NCBI GenBank assembly: GCA_028279425.1
Contig: JANQNV010000043.1
Location: 1-43,509, forward strand
Direction of reading: 5' to 3'
Origin: Longimicrobiales bacterium
Lineage (GTDB): Bacteria > Gemmatimonadota > Gemmatimonadetes > Longimicrobiales > Gaopeijiaceae
DNA: 43,509 bases
Of this stretch, positions 6,733-17,502 are shown piece by piece. The translations under genes were made by a program, and so were the position numbers. The number at the start of each line of letters is the position of its first letter. Positions within the stretch are counted from its first letter, which is position 1. The notes below the pieces were generated by a model, which ran no database searches, was not told where the DNA came from, and saw only the letters and a list, made by a program, of their open reading frames with translations.

Positions 6733-9579
6733 TCATACACGGGCCAACAACGGAGCGAGGTATCGGCCCGTGTACGAGTCCATGCACTCCACGAGGTGCT
6801 CCGGTGTGCCCTCGGCCACGATCGCCCCGCCGGCCGCCCCGCCCTCCGGTCCCAGGTCGATCACCCAGTCGGCCGTCTTCACCACTTCGAGGTTGTGTTC
6901 GATCACCACGACGGTGTTGCCCAGGTCGACCAGCCGATGCAGTACGGCCAGGAGTACCCGGACGTCTTCGAAGTGCAGTCCCGTCGTCGGCTCGTCGAGG
7001 ATGTAGAGCGTGTTGCCCGTCTGCCGCTTCGACAGCTCGGTGGCCAACTTCACGCGTTGAGCCTCACCACCGGACAACGTCGTCGCCGACTGCCCGAGGT
7101 GGATGTAGTCGAGACCGACGTCGTGCAGCGTCTGAAGCTTCGCACGGATCCGCGGCACCGCGTCGAAGAACTCCAGCGCCTCTTCGACCGTCATGTCGAG
7201 GACCTCGGCGATGTTGCGCCCTTTGTAGCGCACGTCGAGCGTCTCCCGGTTGTACCGCTTGGCCTTGCAGACGTCGCAGGGCACGTACACATCCGGTAGG
7301 AAGTGCATCTCGATCTTGACGAGCCCGTCGCCGGTGCACGCCTCGCACCGCCCCCCCTTGACGTTGAACGAGAACCGGCCGGGCTGGTAGCCCCGCATCT
7401 GCGACTCGGGAAGAGACGCGAACAAGTCGCGAATCGGGGTGAACAGGCCTGTATACGTCGCCGGGTTGGACCTCGGTGTGCGTCCGATGGGGGACTGATC
7501 GACATCGATCACCTTGTCGATCAGCTCCAGGCCGTCGATGCCGCCGTGGGGTGCCGGCGCCGACTTCGCCCGGTAGAAGTGCCGCGATAGGGCCGTGTAG
7601 AGCGTCTCGTTGACCAGCGTCGACTTGCCCGACCCACTCACCCCGGTGACCGCGGTGAAGGTGCCGAGGGGAAACTCGACGTCGAGCCCGCGCAGGTTGT
7701 TCCCGGTCGCACCCCGCACCCGCAGGAGCCGCTTCGGATCGACCGGTCGACGCGTCTCGGGCCGCGGAATGGCCCGATCGCCACGAAGGTAGGCGCCGGT
7801 GAGAGAGGCTTCGGCTTGGAGTACCCGCTCGAGCTCGCCCTCGGCGACCACACAGCCGCCGTGCCGACCCGCCCCGGGGCCGAGGTCGACCACCCAATCT
7901 GCCGCCCGGATCGTATCTTCGTCGTGCTCGACCACGACTACGGTGTTCCCGAGGTCCCGCAGCGCGTGCAGCGTGCCGAGCAGCCGCTCGTTGTCGCGCT
8001 GGTGGAGCCCGATCGACGGCTCGTCCAGGATGTAGAGCACTCCGACCAGCCGGCTCCCGATCTGCGTCGCCAACCGGATCCGCTGCGCCTCACCTCCCGA
8101 GAGCGTGCCCGCCGAGCGTCCGAGAGACAGGTACCCCAGGCCCACGTCGGTCAGAAACCGAAGGCGCTCGCCCACCTCCTTGAGGATCGGCCCCGCGATC
8201 TCGGCGGGGAGTTCGGGCGCACCCGGCTCGAGGTCGTCGACGAAGTGGAGGGCGTCTTGAATCGGCAGCTCCACCACATCGCCGAGCGAACGCCCGGCCA
8301 CCGTGACCGCGCGCGACTCCGCGCGGAGCCGCGACCCGCCGCAGCTCGCGCAGGGTAGCGTCGACATGTAGTCCTCGAGTTGCGCGCGCACGTTGGCCGA
8401 TTTCGTCTGGGCGTAGCGTCGCTGAATGCTCGCGACGACGCCTTCCCAGACGTCCTCGTAGTGCCCCTTGAGCTTTCCCGATCCCGACTGGTACGGAAAC
8501 CGGATCTTCATGCTCCCGGACCCGTAGAGGATGGCCTCCTGGACGTCGTCGCGGAGCTTCCCCCACGGCGTGGACAGCTTGAACTCGTACGCCTCGGCGA
8601 GACCGGGGAGGACCGAGTGGCGCAGGTGCCCCGAGGGCTGTCCCCACGGCAGTACCACGCCCTCCAGAATCGTGATCGAGTGGTCGCCGAGGAGCAGTTG
8701 GGGGTTGACCTCCTTCTGGGTACCGAGCCCGTCGCAATCCGGACAAGCGCCGTAGGGAGAGTTGAACGAGAACTGACGCGGCTCGAGCTCCGGTAGGCTC
8801 GTGCCGCACGAGGCGCACGCGTACCGCTCACTGAATACGTGAATGGCCGGCTGCGCGCGGCGGACGTGCTCCACCACCTCGACCACGCCTTCGGCCGTGC
8901 GGAGAGCCGTTTCGATCGAATCGGCGAGGCGCGCACGGTCGTCAGGATCCACCTTGAGCCGATCAACCACGATCGAAATGTCGTGGTTTTCGTAGCGGTT
9001 GAGGGCCGGGGGGTCGCTCAGTTCGACCGTTTCCCCGTCGACCCGGGCCCGCACGAACCCGTCACGGCGCGCCTTCTCGAACAGCTCGCGAAACTCACCC
9101 TTTCGCCCCCTGACCAGTGGCGCCAGGATCTCGATACGGGTCCCCGCGTCGAAGGCGAGCAGGCGCTCGACGATCTGGGTCGCGGACTGTCGGAGCACCG
9201 GGTCGCCGCAGGTCGGGCAGTGTGGGATGCCGACGCGGGCCCAGAGCAAGCGCAAATAGTCGTACACCTCGGTCACGGTGCCGACGGTGGAGCGGGGGTT
9301 TCGACTCACCGTCTTCTGTTCGATCGAGATGGCCGGTGACAACCCTTCGATCCCGTCGACGTCGGGCTTCTCCATCAACCCGAGGAACTGCCTCGCGTAG
9401 GCCGACAGCGACTCGACGTAGCGCCTCTGGCCCTCGGCATAGATGGTGTCGAATGCGAGCGAGCTCTTGCCCGAACCCGACAGCCCCGTGATCACCACGA
9501 GCCGCTCGCGGGGCAGATGCACCTCGATGTTGCGCAGGTTGTGTTCCCGCGCGCCACGAACCACGATATCGTTTTGCAT
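6733..9579 (-). CDS. uvrA: UvrABC excinuclease subunit A
   Basis: A 948-residue damage-sensing ABC ATPase of nucleotide excision repair; the UvrA dimer loads UvrB at lesions. It has two ABC modules: the first P-loop GLSGSGKSS at residues 32-40 and the second [15 protein letters not shown] in the C-terminal half. Each has a signature ([24 protein letters not shown]) and a Walker B followed by LDEPS or LDEPTTGLH. Cysteine pairs for the zinc modules are present: [19 protein letters not shown] with CPDCDGLG, and CEACTGDG with CDVC. The insertion domain for UvrB binding lies between the first P-loop and its signature. Length is standard. It is transcribed divergently from the universal stress gene; I found no convincing LexA box in the 123-bp gap. 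Confidence 0.97.
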   Translation of the reverse strand: MQNDIVVRGAREHNLRNIEVHLPRERLVVITGLSGSGKSSLAFDTIYAEGQRRYVESLSAYARQFLGLMEKPDVDGIEGLSPAISIEQKTVSRNPRSTVGTVTEVYDYLRLLWARVGIPHCPTCGDPVLRQSATQIVERLLAFDAGTRIEILAPLVRGRKGEFRELFEKARRDGFVRARVDGETVELSDPPALNRYENHDISIVVDRLKVDPDDRARLADSIETALRTAEGVVEVVEHVRRAQPAIHVFSERYACASCGTSLPELEPRQFSFNSPYGACPDCDGLGTQKEVNPQLLLGDHSITILEGVVLPWGQPSGHLRHSVLPGLAEAYEFKLSTPWGKLRDDVQEAILYGSGSMKIRFPYQSGSGKLKGHYEDVWEGVVASIQRRYAQTKSANVRAQLEDYMSTLPCASCGGSRLRAESRAVTVAGRSLGDVVELPIQDALHFVDDLEPGAPELPAEIAGPILKEVGERLRFLTDVGLGYLSLGRSAGTLSGGEAQRIRLATQIGSRLVGVLYILDEPSIGLHQRDNERLLGTLHALRDLGNTVVVVEHDEDTIRAADWVVDLGPGAGRHGGCVVAEGELERVLQAEASLTGAYLRGDRAIPRPETRRPVDPKRLLRVRGATGNNLRGLDVEFPLGTFTAVTGVSGSGKSTLVNETLYTALSRHFYRAKSAPAPHGGIDGLELIDKVIDVDQSPIGRTPRSNPATYTGLFTPIRDLFASLPESQMRGYQPGRFSFNVKGGRCEACTGDGLVKIEMHFLPDVYVPCDVCKAKRYNRETLDVRYKGRNIAEVLDMTVEEALEFFDAVPRIRAKLQTLHDVGLDYIHLGQSATTLSGGEAQRVKLATELSKRQTGNTLYILDEPTTGLHFEDVRVLLAVLHRLVDLGNTVVVIEHNLEVVKTADWVIDLGPEGGAAGGAIVAEGTPEHLVECMDSYTGRYLAPLLARV

Positions 9580-9702
9580 GCGACCCGAAGATTAACCGAA
9601 GAAACGAGTACGGAGAAGCCCCACGGAGTTCCGAGGACAACGCCCCACACCGCGATCACCGGCCACCGCGTACGTTGGTCGGACCTCTCGCCCGGATCGA
9701 CG

Positions 9703-10590
9703 ATGCTGCATTCGATCGTAGTCCCACTCGACGGCACACCCGAAAGCGAGATTGCGCTTCCGCATGCCGAGCGAATCGCGCGGGCCTCGGGCGCCCGGCT
9801 CCATCTGGTACGGGTGGTGCCTCAGGGCGATCCGGGTGTCTACCCACACGAGGGGACAGGGTTGCCCTCGGGGAGCCCGCGTGCCGAGACCGACGCCGCC
9901 CGCGCCGCGCTCGACGAGTTGCGCACCGCCCTGTCGGAGCGCGGGAGTGCTCCCGTCGAGACGGCGGTTCTCACCGGCGACGTGGTTTCGGCCCTCGAGG
10001 AGTACGCCCTCGACGTCGCCGCCGACGGGTTCGTGATGGCGTCGCGCACCCCCGGGGTCATGGGCCGCGCGCTCCTGGGTAGCGTGGCCGACCAGGTGGT
10101 GCGCGCCGCGGCGATTCCGGTCCTGGTAGTGCCGACCCAGGTGGCGGGGCGCCACTGGGATCCCCCGCGAATTCTCGTGGCCCTCGACGGCACGACCACG
10201 TCGGAGGGCGTCGTTCCGCTGATCGGCAAACTCGCTCCGGCGCTCGGAGCCCGGGTCACCCTGCTCCGGGTCCTGGCCGTGCGGATCGAGGGCGGCCACC
10301 TCCCCTCCGCGCTCGTCGCCGGGTGGGAACACGACATGCATGAAGCCGACGCCTACGTCCTGCGCTGGCGCGACCGCCTCCGCGGGCGGGGCGTGCGAAC
10401 CGACGCCATCGTGCTTTCGCACCCCTCACCCGACGAGGCGATCGCCGAAGTCGCACACGAGATCGGGGCGACGATGATCGCGATGGGCACCCGCGGTCAG
10501 ACGGGCCTTCGCAGCATGGTGATGGGAAGTGTAGCCCGAGGGGTGATTCCCGAGAGCCCCTGCCCCGTCCTGGTGCTGCGCACTCAGTAA
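9703..10590 (+). CDS. Tandem-domain universal stress protein
   Basis: A 295-residue protein with two UspA domains. Domain 1 begins MLHSIVVPLDGTPESE and ends VRAAAIPVLVVP. Domain 2 begins RILVALDGTTTSE and ends IPESPCPVLVLRTQ. Domain 2 keeps the nucleotide-binding pattern G-x2-G-x9-G-S (MGTRGQTGLRSMVMGS). Domain 1 is one residue shorter at that site and lacks the first glycine, so it may not bind ATP. The ATG at 9703 is preferred over an open frame extending upstream into uvrA, because USP domains start at this point. The 3' end overlaps the convergent tamB stop by seven bases, with no terminator between. It is a cytoplasmic stress protein; its trigger is not evident. Confidence 0.88.
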   Translation: MLHSIVVPLDGTPESEIALPHAERIARASGARLHLVRVVPQGDPGVYPHEGTGLPSGSPRAETDAARAALDELRTALSERGSAPVETAVLTGDVVSALEEYALDVAADGFVMASRTPGVMGRALLGSVADQVVRAAAIPVLVVPTQVAGRHWDPPRILVALDGTTTSEGVVPLIGKLAPALGARVTLLRVLAVRIEGGHLPSALVAGWEHDMHEADAYVLRWRDRLRGRGVRTDAIVLSHPSPDEAIAEVAHEIGATMIAMGTRGQTGLRSMVMGSVARGVIPESPCPVLVLRTQ

Positions 10591-13500
10591 CCCCACTCCC
10601 GGAAGAGAAGGAAACCGAAGACGAGGGTGAAGTCGCCCCGGAAGTCTCGGAAGCCGAACGTCTGATTCCGCAGGAACTGGTCTTCGGCGAAGAGTTCGAG
10701 CTGGTACTGCTCGCTTGCCTGCCATTCGATGCGCGCACCCCCGAGGAGCGACCCGGTCCCCCCTGCGGCCACCAGCGGACGGAACATCACTGCCCCGAAG
10801 TAGTCGCCACCGCCGAAGTACCGACCCACCTCGACCTGCGTACCGGCGAACGAACTCCCGATCCCCTGCGCGTTCGTACCGATGGCCGCGGGGTCGAAGG
10901 CCTGCGAGATCGCGAGGTAGTCGAGCCAGCCCGCGCCCTGGGCGAGGCTCGACAGCGACGACGTCAGACTGCCGCCGAGGAAGCGGGTGACCCCGTCGAC
11001 CGCCGTCGTCACCGCATCGCCGAGATTGAGGGCCGACGCCGGCTGCCCGATGGTCAGATAGCTGTAGATGTCGGTCTCCGATACCGCCGCGTCTGCGGTA
11101 CTGAGTTCGACCCGCGGCTCGATCAGCGTCCCCCCGACCTGAGCATCGATCGTCAGGGGCTCGTCGCCGTCGCGGCGACGCACATCGGTGCTCGCCTGCA
11201 CGTTCATGTTGGGATTGATGCCCGGAATCCCGATGAACTCGATCTGTCCGCCCTCCACATCGAAGGACTGGTTGCCGAACTGGTACTGGCCCCGCACCGC
11301 CTGGAGCTCCCCGACCATCACGATGTCGCGGCTGCGCCGGTCGTAGGTGACGATCAGGTCGCCACGCATCTCCACATTGAGCTGGGTCGACCGCAGCCAG
11401 GTATTGCGCTGGACCCCCAACTCGATGTTGACCAGCAGGTTGTCCATGAAGGGATTGCGGGTCTCGGCCAGCAGCGGCCGGCTGGCCTGGAGATCGGCGT
11501 CGTCGATGTAGGTGAAGAAGCGCGGATCGTTGAGGTCGATGACGCCGACGCTGCGTGCGAACTCGTCGAGGAAGAGATCGCCGCGCTCGACCTGGAGAGG
11601 GCCGAGGATCACCGGTTGCCCGTACCGACCCGTGAGGCGGAGGTCGCCACTCACCGCCCCCGAGATGTCGCGACGGTCGACCGCGTTGAAGGACGACAGC
11701 GAGATGTCCAGGTCGAGTCCGGGGTTGGTGAGGGTGTCGAGCTGAATGGTGCCGGTCACGTCGACGGTCCCCCCCGAACGACCCGTCGCGACCACCTGCA
11801 CCTCTCGGTCGCTCTGCAACTCGAAGGTCGCCTCGACCTGCTCCTGCCGCACACCGAGGGCCCCCACCGTCCAGGCGCCTCCCGACAGGCGCATCTGCCC
11901 ACGCGGCTCGATGGCCGCAGGGGTCCCGCCGACGTCGAGGGTGCCGAATACGGAGCCGCGCGCGTCTTCGAGGTCCTCGAGGAGGGCGAGGACGAGAGGG
12001 GCCGGAAGGGAGTCGGCACGCACCTCGAGGTCGACCGCGCGATCGCTCACGTCCTGCTCGGATCCGTCGAGGGTGAAGCTCGCGGGCCACACCCCCTCCA
12101 CCCGGAGCACCCTCCGGTCGCTGGCCCAGGCATCGAGCCCGACCTCGGCCGCGAGATCGCCATACGCGATCGTGCCTTCCACGCGCTCGAGCGAGAGCTG
12201 CTGGGCCTGCAACCCCTGCACCACAACCTCCCCCTCCACGACCGGGCTGCGGGCGGTGCCGCGTACGCTCCCCACGAAATCGACCGCGCCGCGCACATCG
12301 AGATCTTCCCGCTGCGCGACGCGGGCCAGCCGCGACAACGACAGGCCCGATACGTCGAGTTCGAAGTCGGCCACACCCCGACGCGGCAGGGTACCCGCGG
12401 CCCGGATGCGCACCGGATCCGAACCCGCCCCGTCGATCTGGAGCGAGTCGAGCACCAATACGGAGTCCGTCCAGGCCATGTGGGTGGGGTAGACGGATCG
12501 GTAGAAGAGGCTGTCGAGGCGGGCGGTGAATTCGTCGACTTCGACGGAGCCGCCCAACGAATCGAGTTCGAAGCGGCCCTGCATCCGGTAGGCTTCGGTC
12601 GAGGCTCGGGAGAGTTCGATCACGGCGCGCCCCTCTGGACGCTGGAAGTCCAGCGATGCCGTTCCGCCCGAGAAGTCCCGCTGGGCGAAGTGGGTGGAGT
12701 CGATCTGCAGGTCCACGTGCATCGCCCCCGTGAGCGACGGAAGCCCCGCCACCTCGAAGTCCACACGCCCCCCTTCCACGGCCGTCGGCCCGTACCGCAG
12801 GCCTCCGCCCTCGATCCATCCCACGGCGTCGAAATCGGACAGGCCCCCGATGAGGCGCACCTCACCCAACACACGACCTTCGGCGCGGACGTCGAGGGCG
12901 CTCGGCAGCGTGTCGGGGTCGATCCCGCGCAGGAGGAGCACGTCGCGGTCGAGGGGTGTGAGGTCGTCGCCCGTGAGGACCGTGTCGCCCCGGGTGATCG
13001 CCCGGATCCCGGTGAGGTCGGCGGCTTCGAACGTCACGTCGAGTTGGCCCGCCGGGCCCGTCGAGTCGGCCGCGAGGCTCCCCTGACCCACCACCAGGAA
13101 GCCGGCGACGTCGGCCTGCAGGGAGTCGACCTGGAGCTGACCGCCCGACACTCGCCCTGCGGCCCACAGGGAGTCGACACCCACCCCGCGCACGCTCGCC
13201 CGATCGAGCCGCACGCGCGTCGACGCCTCGAGCGACGCCGGATCGAGACCGGTGCCGTCCACCTCGATCGTGCCCGACACCACGGTGGGGCGCGGCAGCG
13301 ATTCGACGAGGTCGGAGGCGAGAAGGCCATCGACCGACGCCATCACCTGATACCGGTTCCCGGGATCGCGAAGATCGAGGCGTGCCTCCACGTCGACGTC
13401 GCCCTCCGCCGTCCGCAATTGCGCGGTGACCTGAAGATCCCGAAGTAGCCCCCGCGCTCGCACCGGGCCCGTGAAGCTCCCCCCCAGCGGCAATTCGCCG

Positions 13501-15080
13501 AGGTCGCGAGCCAGGGCGTCGAGCGAGAGCGGCGACAGATCTCCCTGCACGTCGACGCGGATCTGCTCGTCGGGCGTCACGAAGACGTTGCCCGTCGCGA
13601 GGAGGTTGCTGGTCCCCACCCCTTCGGCGGAGTGGTTGGCGTTGACCGTGAAGGCCAGTCCCTGTCGGAGAGACCCCGTTCCGCTCACGATCGCTCGCCC
13701 CTCCCCCGTCAATGGGAAATCCGGCCACACGTCTCCGATCACCGCGTAGTCGAGAGGTTCGAGCGTTGCGCCAAACCCTCGGAAGACCAGCTCGTCGCTG
13801 TCGCGGCCGACACCACCCTCGAACACCGCCGCGACCGGCGTGCCCTCGGGTCTCGCCAGCGTCAGGTCTCCCTCGACGTCGAGTGCACGCGGTTCACCCG
13901 ACAGGGCGATCCGGCCGTCCACCGTACCTTCGAGCCCGATCGGGCGGCTCAGATACGCGTCCAGAGCCGCTACGGGCATTCCCGCCAGCGTCAGATCGAC
14001 CCCGTCGAAGGCCACACCCCCGTCGCGGATGATCGCGCCGGTTCCGCGGATCCGCCCTCCCCCCGACCACTGCGCGTCGACGTTCGCGCCGGCCCAACGC
14101 TGGCGCCCCGGCTCGAGTGCCGCCTCGAGCTCGAGCGAGCCGTCGACGGGGGGCACGAGGGTCGAGACCCACTGCCAGGGGGTCAGATCGGCCTCGGGCA
14201 GGGTCGCTCCGATGTCGACGTACACGCCCTCACCTGCCGACCAGTCGGCCGCGACCGCGCCGGAACCGGCGATGCCTGGGGCTGCGACGTCTCGCACGTC
14301 GACCTGAAGCCGGCGATCGCGAACCGACACCGAGGCGCGCAGTTCGCGAAGATCGAACCGCTCCTTCAGGACATCGACCTCGGCCGCGGCGCGCTCGATG
14401 TCGACCTGCGTACCGACGTCGGGCCCCAACTCGAGACGGCCGGCCTGTACATCGATCTCGCGCAGGTCGATCGCGCGCTGGATCCCGCCGTCCGGCCCGA
14501 CCGCCACCCGGAAGAGCCCCTCGGGATCCATGTCCGAGGGCAGCCGCAGCGAAAACGACCCGTCGATCACCTCGAGGCCGTCGATGCGCAGCTCGAAACC
14601 GCCGCCTCGATCCGAGTCCGACCGTTCGGGCGCCGGCCCTCCGCGGATCCAACGCGCGAGCGACCCCGCGCCGGTACTATCGCGGTCGAGGACGACCCGC
14701 GGCCTCCAGGCATGAACGTCCTGGAAGGCGAAGGCGCCACGGAACAGACCCAGGAGCGAGTACGACACCTCGAGGGAATCCGCCTCCACGAAGGGAGCGC
14801 CCTCGGGGGTCGTCAGGCGAACGCCGATGAGGCGAGCGCCTCGCAGAAGGTTGGCGGACCGCACGTCGTCGACCTCGACCGACCCGGCCACCCGCGCTCC
14901 GAGCTGCGAGATGCCCCAGCCGAGTACCGCCCGGTTGCCGAGCGCGGTTTCCAGAAGGAAGACGCCGCCGGCCAGGAGGATCGCGGTCGCCCAAAGGAGT
15001 ATGCGGACGGATCCACGCGCCAGGCGCCAGCGCGCCTTGAGGCGCAGCTTCTCGATGGCGCCCTCCCCGTCGCGCGTCAT
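10584..15080 (-). CDS. tamB: TamB-like translocation/assembly module inner-membrane protein
   Basis: About 1,498 residues. A basic N-terminus is followed by one membrane helix (VRILLWATAILLAGGVFLLE), then a very long beta-rich region and a TamB (DUF490) C-terminal domain ending LVFGFLLFREWGY. Known TamB proteins are inner-membrane-anchored, span the periplasm as a long beta-taco groove, and are implicated in phospholipid transport to the outer membrane and in autotransporter assembly with TamA. The start ATG at 15080 overlaps the tamA stop (TGATG), giving tight coupling and supporting the pairing. Its length is somewhat above that of E. coli TamB. Long open frames on the opposite strand are codon-bias shadows. 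Confidence 0.9.
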   Translation of the reverse strand: MTRDGEGAIEKLRLKARWRLARGSVRILLWATAILLAGGVFLLETALGNRAVLGWGISQLGARVAGSVEVDDVRSANLLRGARLIGVRLTTPEGAPFVEADSLEVSYSLLGLFRGAFAFQDVHAWRPRVVLDRDSTGAGSLARWIRGGPAPERSDSDRGGGFELRIDGLEVIDGSFSLRLPSDMDPEGLFRVAVGPDGGIQRAIDLREIDVQAGRLELGPDVGTQVDIERAAAEVDVLKERFDLRELRASVSVRDRRLQVDVRDVAAPGIAGSGAVAADWSAGEGVYVDIGATLPEADLTPWQWVSTLVPPVDGSLELEAALEPGRQRWAGANVDAQWSGGGRIRGTGAIIRDGGVAFDGVDLTLAGMPVAALDAYLSRPIGLEGTVDGRIALSGEPRALDVEGDLTLARPEGTPVAAVFEGGVGRDSDELVFRGFGATLEPLDYAVIGDVWPDFPLTGEGRAIVSGTGSLRQGLAFTVNANHSAEGVGTSNLLATGNVFVTPDEQIRVDVQGDLSPLSLDALARDLGELPLGGSFTGPVRARGLLRDLQVTAQLRTAEGDVDVEARLDLRDPGNRYQVMASVDGLLASDLVESLPRPTVVSGTIEVDGTGLDPASLEASTRVRLDRASVRGVGVDSLWAAGRVSGGQLQVDSLQADVAGFLVVGQGSLAADSTGPAGQLDVTFEAADLTGIRAITRGDTVLTGDDLTPLDRDVLLLRGIDPDTLPSALDVRAEGRVLGEVRLIGGLSDFDAVGWIEGGGLRYGPTAVEGGRVDFEVAGLPSLTGAMHVDLQIDSTHFAQRDFSGGTASLDFQRPEGRAVIELSRASTEAYRMQGRFELDSLGGSVEVDEFTARLDSLFYRSVYPTHMAWTDSVLVLDSLQIDGAGSDPVRIRAAGTLPRRGVADFELDVSGLSLSRLARVAQREDLDVRGAVDFVGSVRGTARSPVVEGEVVVQGLQAQQLSLERVEGTIAYGDLAAEVGLDAWASDRRVLRVEGVWPASFTLDGSEQDVSDRAVDLEVRADSLPAPLVLALLEDLEDARGSVFGTLDVGGTPAAIEPRGQMRLSGGAWTVGALGVRQEQVEATFELQSDREVQVVATGRSGGTVDVTGTIQLDTLTNPGLDLDISLSSFNAVDRRDISGAVSGDLRLTGRYGQPVILGPLQVERGDLFLDEFARSVGVIDLNDPRFFTYIDDADLQASRPLLAETRNPFMDNLLVNIELGVQRNTWLRSTQLNVEMRGDLIVTYDRRSRDIVMVGELQAVRGQYQFGNQSFDVEGGQIEFIGIPGINPNMNVQASTDVRRRDGDEPLTIDAQVGGTLIEPRVELSTADAAVSETDIYSYLTIGQPASALNLGDAVTTAVDGVTRFLGGSLTSSLSSLAQGAGWLDYLAISQAFDPAAIGTNAQGIGSSFAGTQVEVGRYFGGGDYFGAVMFRPLVAAGGTGSLLGGARIEWQASEQYQLELFAEDQFLRNQTFGFRDFRGDFTLVFGFLLFREWGY

Positions 15081-17308
15081 CAGAAGGCCTGCCCGATCGA
15101 AATGTGGAGCTGCAGGTGCGAGAAGAAGCCATCGGGATCGCCGAATGCCGCCCCTCGCGACAGGAACGACACGTCGGTCGTGCGAACCCACTCGAGCGTT
15201 CGAGTGCTGCCGCCGGCCCAGTCCACCACGATACGATCGTCCGGGTCGTCGCCCAGCTCGAACTCCCTCAACCCCGTGGTCGCCACGGGGAGTACCCGGT
15301 CGCCCCCGAAGCGGTAGGCGACGTCGATCCGCAGGGGACCGATGGGCGTGAGGTAACGCACGCCCAGCCCCGGGGTCACCTCGAGCTCGTCGAGCCGAAC
15401 CTCACGCCGGTTCGCCCACACCTGTCCGACGTCGACGAAGCTCACGCCCTGGAGCGACGCAGCCAGGATCGGGAAGCGCACCTCGGCGTTGGCCTCGAAT
15501 CGCACGGTGCCCCCGACCGGCTGCGAGAGGAACGCCTCGTCGGCGAGCCGCGCCGGATCGCAGGTGGCGTCCACCACGGCCTCGGGGGTGCACACAGGCC
15601 CGAGCGCATCGCTCTCGGCGTACCCCAGGAGGTTGGCCACCCCTGTGAACAACACCTGGGGCCCGAGCCGGTTTTCGGCGAACCCCCGCACCGAGTTCGC
15701 GCCGCCCGAGAAGAACCGCTTCTGCGGGTGAACGACACGAAGCTGGCCCTCCTCCACGTTGGCGAATCGGCCGCTTCCCTCCACCCCTCCCCCGATCCGA
15801 CCGGCGAACACCGTCGAACCACGACTCCGGTAGGCGGACACCTCACCGAAGAGTCGATCGTACTCGAAATCCGAGCCGGTGTAGGTGCGCGCGTGCTCGA
15901 GGTCGAGGAGCCACGCCCATCCCTGCGAAGGATTGAGGATGCTGTTGCGCAGATCCTGGGCGAAGGTCAGCGCGAGGGGTGACAACCAGTTGGCCCCCTC
16001 GAAGATATCGATGTCTTCGGGTAGGCACGCCGCGAACGACGAACAGAAGAAAACGTCGGCGGCGGCGAGGTCGGTCAGCGCGGGGCGCCAGCCGAAGGTG
16101 AAGAACAGCCGGCGTCCCAGATCTCGCGAGAAGGCCAGGTCGAGCCCGATCGCGCGGCGGATGAAGGCGTTGCGCACGCTTTGACGCTCGAGAAACGCGT
16201 TGGCCGAAAACGAGTTGCGCGACGAGAACAGGAACGGCTGAAACAGCTCCACCGAAAGCAAGCCGCTGAGCTCGGCGAACTCACCCCCTCCGACCTGCGT
16301 GCAGGCGGTGCGCTCGAGCGAGGGGGCGAGGATGTTGGACAGGCGCGCCCGGACGGTCAGGCGGCGCGCCCCTCCCTGGAAGTTGCGACTCGCCCAACGC
16401 GCCTCGGCGGTGAGGCACTCCGCCGTGCTCCAGCCGAATCCCCCCCGCACGCGGTGCACCTGCCCCTCGGAGATGTTGACCTGCACCGGGATCACGGTGT
16501 CGCCGACGGCGGCGAGCGGCTCCACCCGAGCGCTCTGGATCAACTCGAGCCCATAGAGGTTGCGCTGGCCCTCGCGCACCTGGGACGCGCGATACAACTG
16601 CCCTTCCCGGAACGGGAGTAGTCGTCGCACCGAGGTGGTGTCGAGTTCCTCGGCGCCCGATACGGTGATCGCGCCGAAGCGCGTACGCGGCCCGGTGGCC
16701 ACGTCGAACAGGACCTGCGAACGGTAGCTGTCGCGCGGCACCTCGTAGTTGACCAGCACGTCGGCGAAGGCGAAACCGCTGTTCAACAGGCGGCTCTGCA
16801 GCGTGTCGCGGGTGGCCTCCAGCAGGATCGCGCTCAGCGGATCGCCCCGCCGCAGGGGAAGGTCGTCGAACAGGGTGGGGTCGGGGATCTCGTCGAAGCT
16901 GAAGACCTCGACGGAGTCGACCGTCACGGGCCGCCCCTCGTCGACGCTGAACGACAAGGTGGCCCCCGAAGGCCCGACCGCAACGGCCGTGTCGACCCGC
17001 GCCTCGCGGTATCCGCGCTCCCAGTAGTAGACCTGCAGCCGAAGGGCGTCGCGAGCGACCTCACGCGGGCGGAGAAAGCTGCGCGCCTTCAAATCGAAGC
17101 CGATGGCACAGAAGACCGACGGGAGTCGACACTCCGTACGTCGGTTGACGATCACCCCCCGAAGAGCCCGGTCCTCGAAGGCGTCGTTGCCGTCGAACCG
17201 CACGTCGAGCAGCTCCGGGCGATCGGTCTGAGCGCGACCCTCGGCAGCCGTCAGCCAGGGCGACCCGAGCAACGCCACGAGAACTGCGAGGCGCGCCGCC
17301 CCCCTCAC
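15080..17308 (-). CDS. tamA: TamA-like Omp85 outer-membrane assembly protein
   Basis: 742 residues with an N-terminal signal peptide (ARLAVLVALLGSPWLTAAEG) and POTRA-like repeats from about residue 33 to 280 (LLDVRFDGNDAFED; VDSVEVFSFDEIPD; FGAITVSGAEELDTTSVRR). A 16-strand Omp85 barrel follows, with the diagnostic loop-6 motif GGANSVRGFAENRLGP and the final strand LQLHISIGQAF ending in Phe. Being fused in translation to tamB identifies it as TamA rather than the main BamA. Together they should form the TAM complex linking both membranes. Cysteine pairs in the first POTRA (TECRLPSVFC) and in barrel loops (CSSFAAC; CTPEAVVDATC) may form disulfides. The start overlaps the stop of the small upstream gene by four bases. 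Confidence 0.9.
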   Translation of the reverse strand: MRGAARLAVLVALLGSPWLTAAEGRAQTDRPELLDVRFDGNDAFEDRALRGVIVNRRTECRLPSVFCAIGFDLKARSFLRPREVARDALRLQVYYWERGYREARVDTAVAVGPSGATLSFSVDEGRPVTVDSVEVFSFDEIPDPTLFDDLPLRRGDPLSAILLEATRDTLQSRLLNSGFAFADVLVNYEVPRDSYRSQVLFDVATGPRTRFGAITVSGAEELDTTSVRRLLPFREGQLYRASQVREGQRNLYGLELIQSARVEPLAAVGDTVIPVQVNISEGQVHRVRGGFGWSTAECLTAEARWASRNFQGGARRLTVRARLSNILAPSLERTACTQVGGGEFAELSGLLSVELFQPFLFSSRNSFSANAFLERQSVRNAFIRRAIGLDLAFSRDLGRRLFFTFGWRPALTDLAAADVFFCSSFAACLPEDIDIFEGANWLSPLALTFAQDLRNSILNPSQGWAWLLDLEHARTYTGSDFEYDRLFGEVSAYRSRGSTVFAGRIGGGVEGSGRFANVEEGQLRVVHPQKRFFSGGANSVRGFAENRLGPQVLFTGVANLLGYAESDALGPVCTPEAVVDATCDPARLADEAFLSQPVGGTVRFEANAEVRFPILAASLQGVSFVDVGQVWANRREVRLDELEVTPGLGVRYLTPIGPLRIDVAYRFGGDRVLPVATTGLREFELGDDPDDRIVVDWAGGSTRTLEWVRTTDVSFLSRGAAFGDPDGFFSHLQLHISIGQAF

Positions 17309-17502
17309 GGCGAGAGCTCGCGCCGGTGGACTCCCTCGCGGAGTTGGGGAGCGCGGAGTTCGACGCGTTCTCGGCTGACCAGCGTGCGCACCAGCCAGAA
17401 CGTGACCGCCGCCGTGCCCGCCGCGACCGCCAGCGAGGCAGCGACGGCGGCTGCATTCTCACGCCGGCCCGGCGGCGTCGGGACCCAGGCCGGTTCACTC
17501 AT
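17305..17502 (-). CDS. Small single-span membrane protein, unknown function
   Basis: A 65-residue protein with a proline/arginine-rich N-terminus (MSEPAWVPTPPGRREN), one hydrophobic helix of about 21 residues (AAAVAASLAVAAGTAAVTFWL) and a charged C-terminal tail (RERVELRAPQLREGVHRREL). I do not recognise a family. The gene overlaps the phosphoesterase stop by eight bases and the tamA start by four, so it is embedded in the same translated unit and is likely real. By orientation rules the arginine-rich segments on both sides leave topology unclear. It could be an accessory of the TAM complex or of the phosphoesterase; this is inference from position only. Confidence 0.65.
   Translation of the reverse strand: MSEPAWVPTPPGRRENAAAVAASLAVAAGTAAVTFWLVRTLVSRERVELRAPQLREGVHRRELSP

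Noticed and set aside
9517..9702. N-terminal extension of the universal stress gene into the uvrA coding region
   Set aside because: USP domains begin at MLHSIVVPLDGT (9703). The extension overlaps the uvrA start and its translation has no family features.
9580..9702. LexA/SOS box upstream of uvrA, and likewise upstream of ruvB and yebC-ruvC
   Set aside because: Neither CTG-N10-CAG nor GAAC-N4-GTTC type palindromes were found in a convincing position by eye; a genome-specific LexA motif cannot be excluded.
11616..13448. A long plus-strand open frame of about 610 codons opposite tamB, and another at 13632-15317
   Set aside because: The translations are rich in Arg, His, Pro and Gly with no domain or hydrophobic pattern. 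They mirror third-position G/C bias of the real minus-strand tamB gene.
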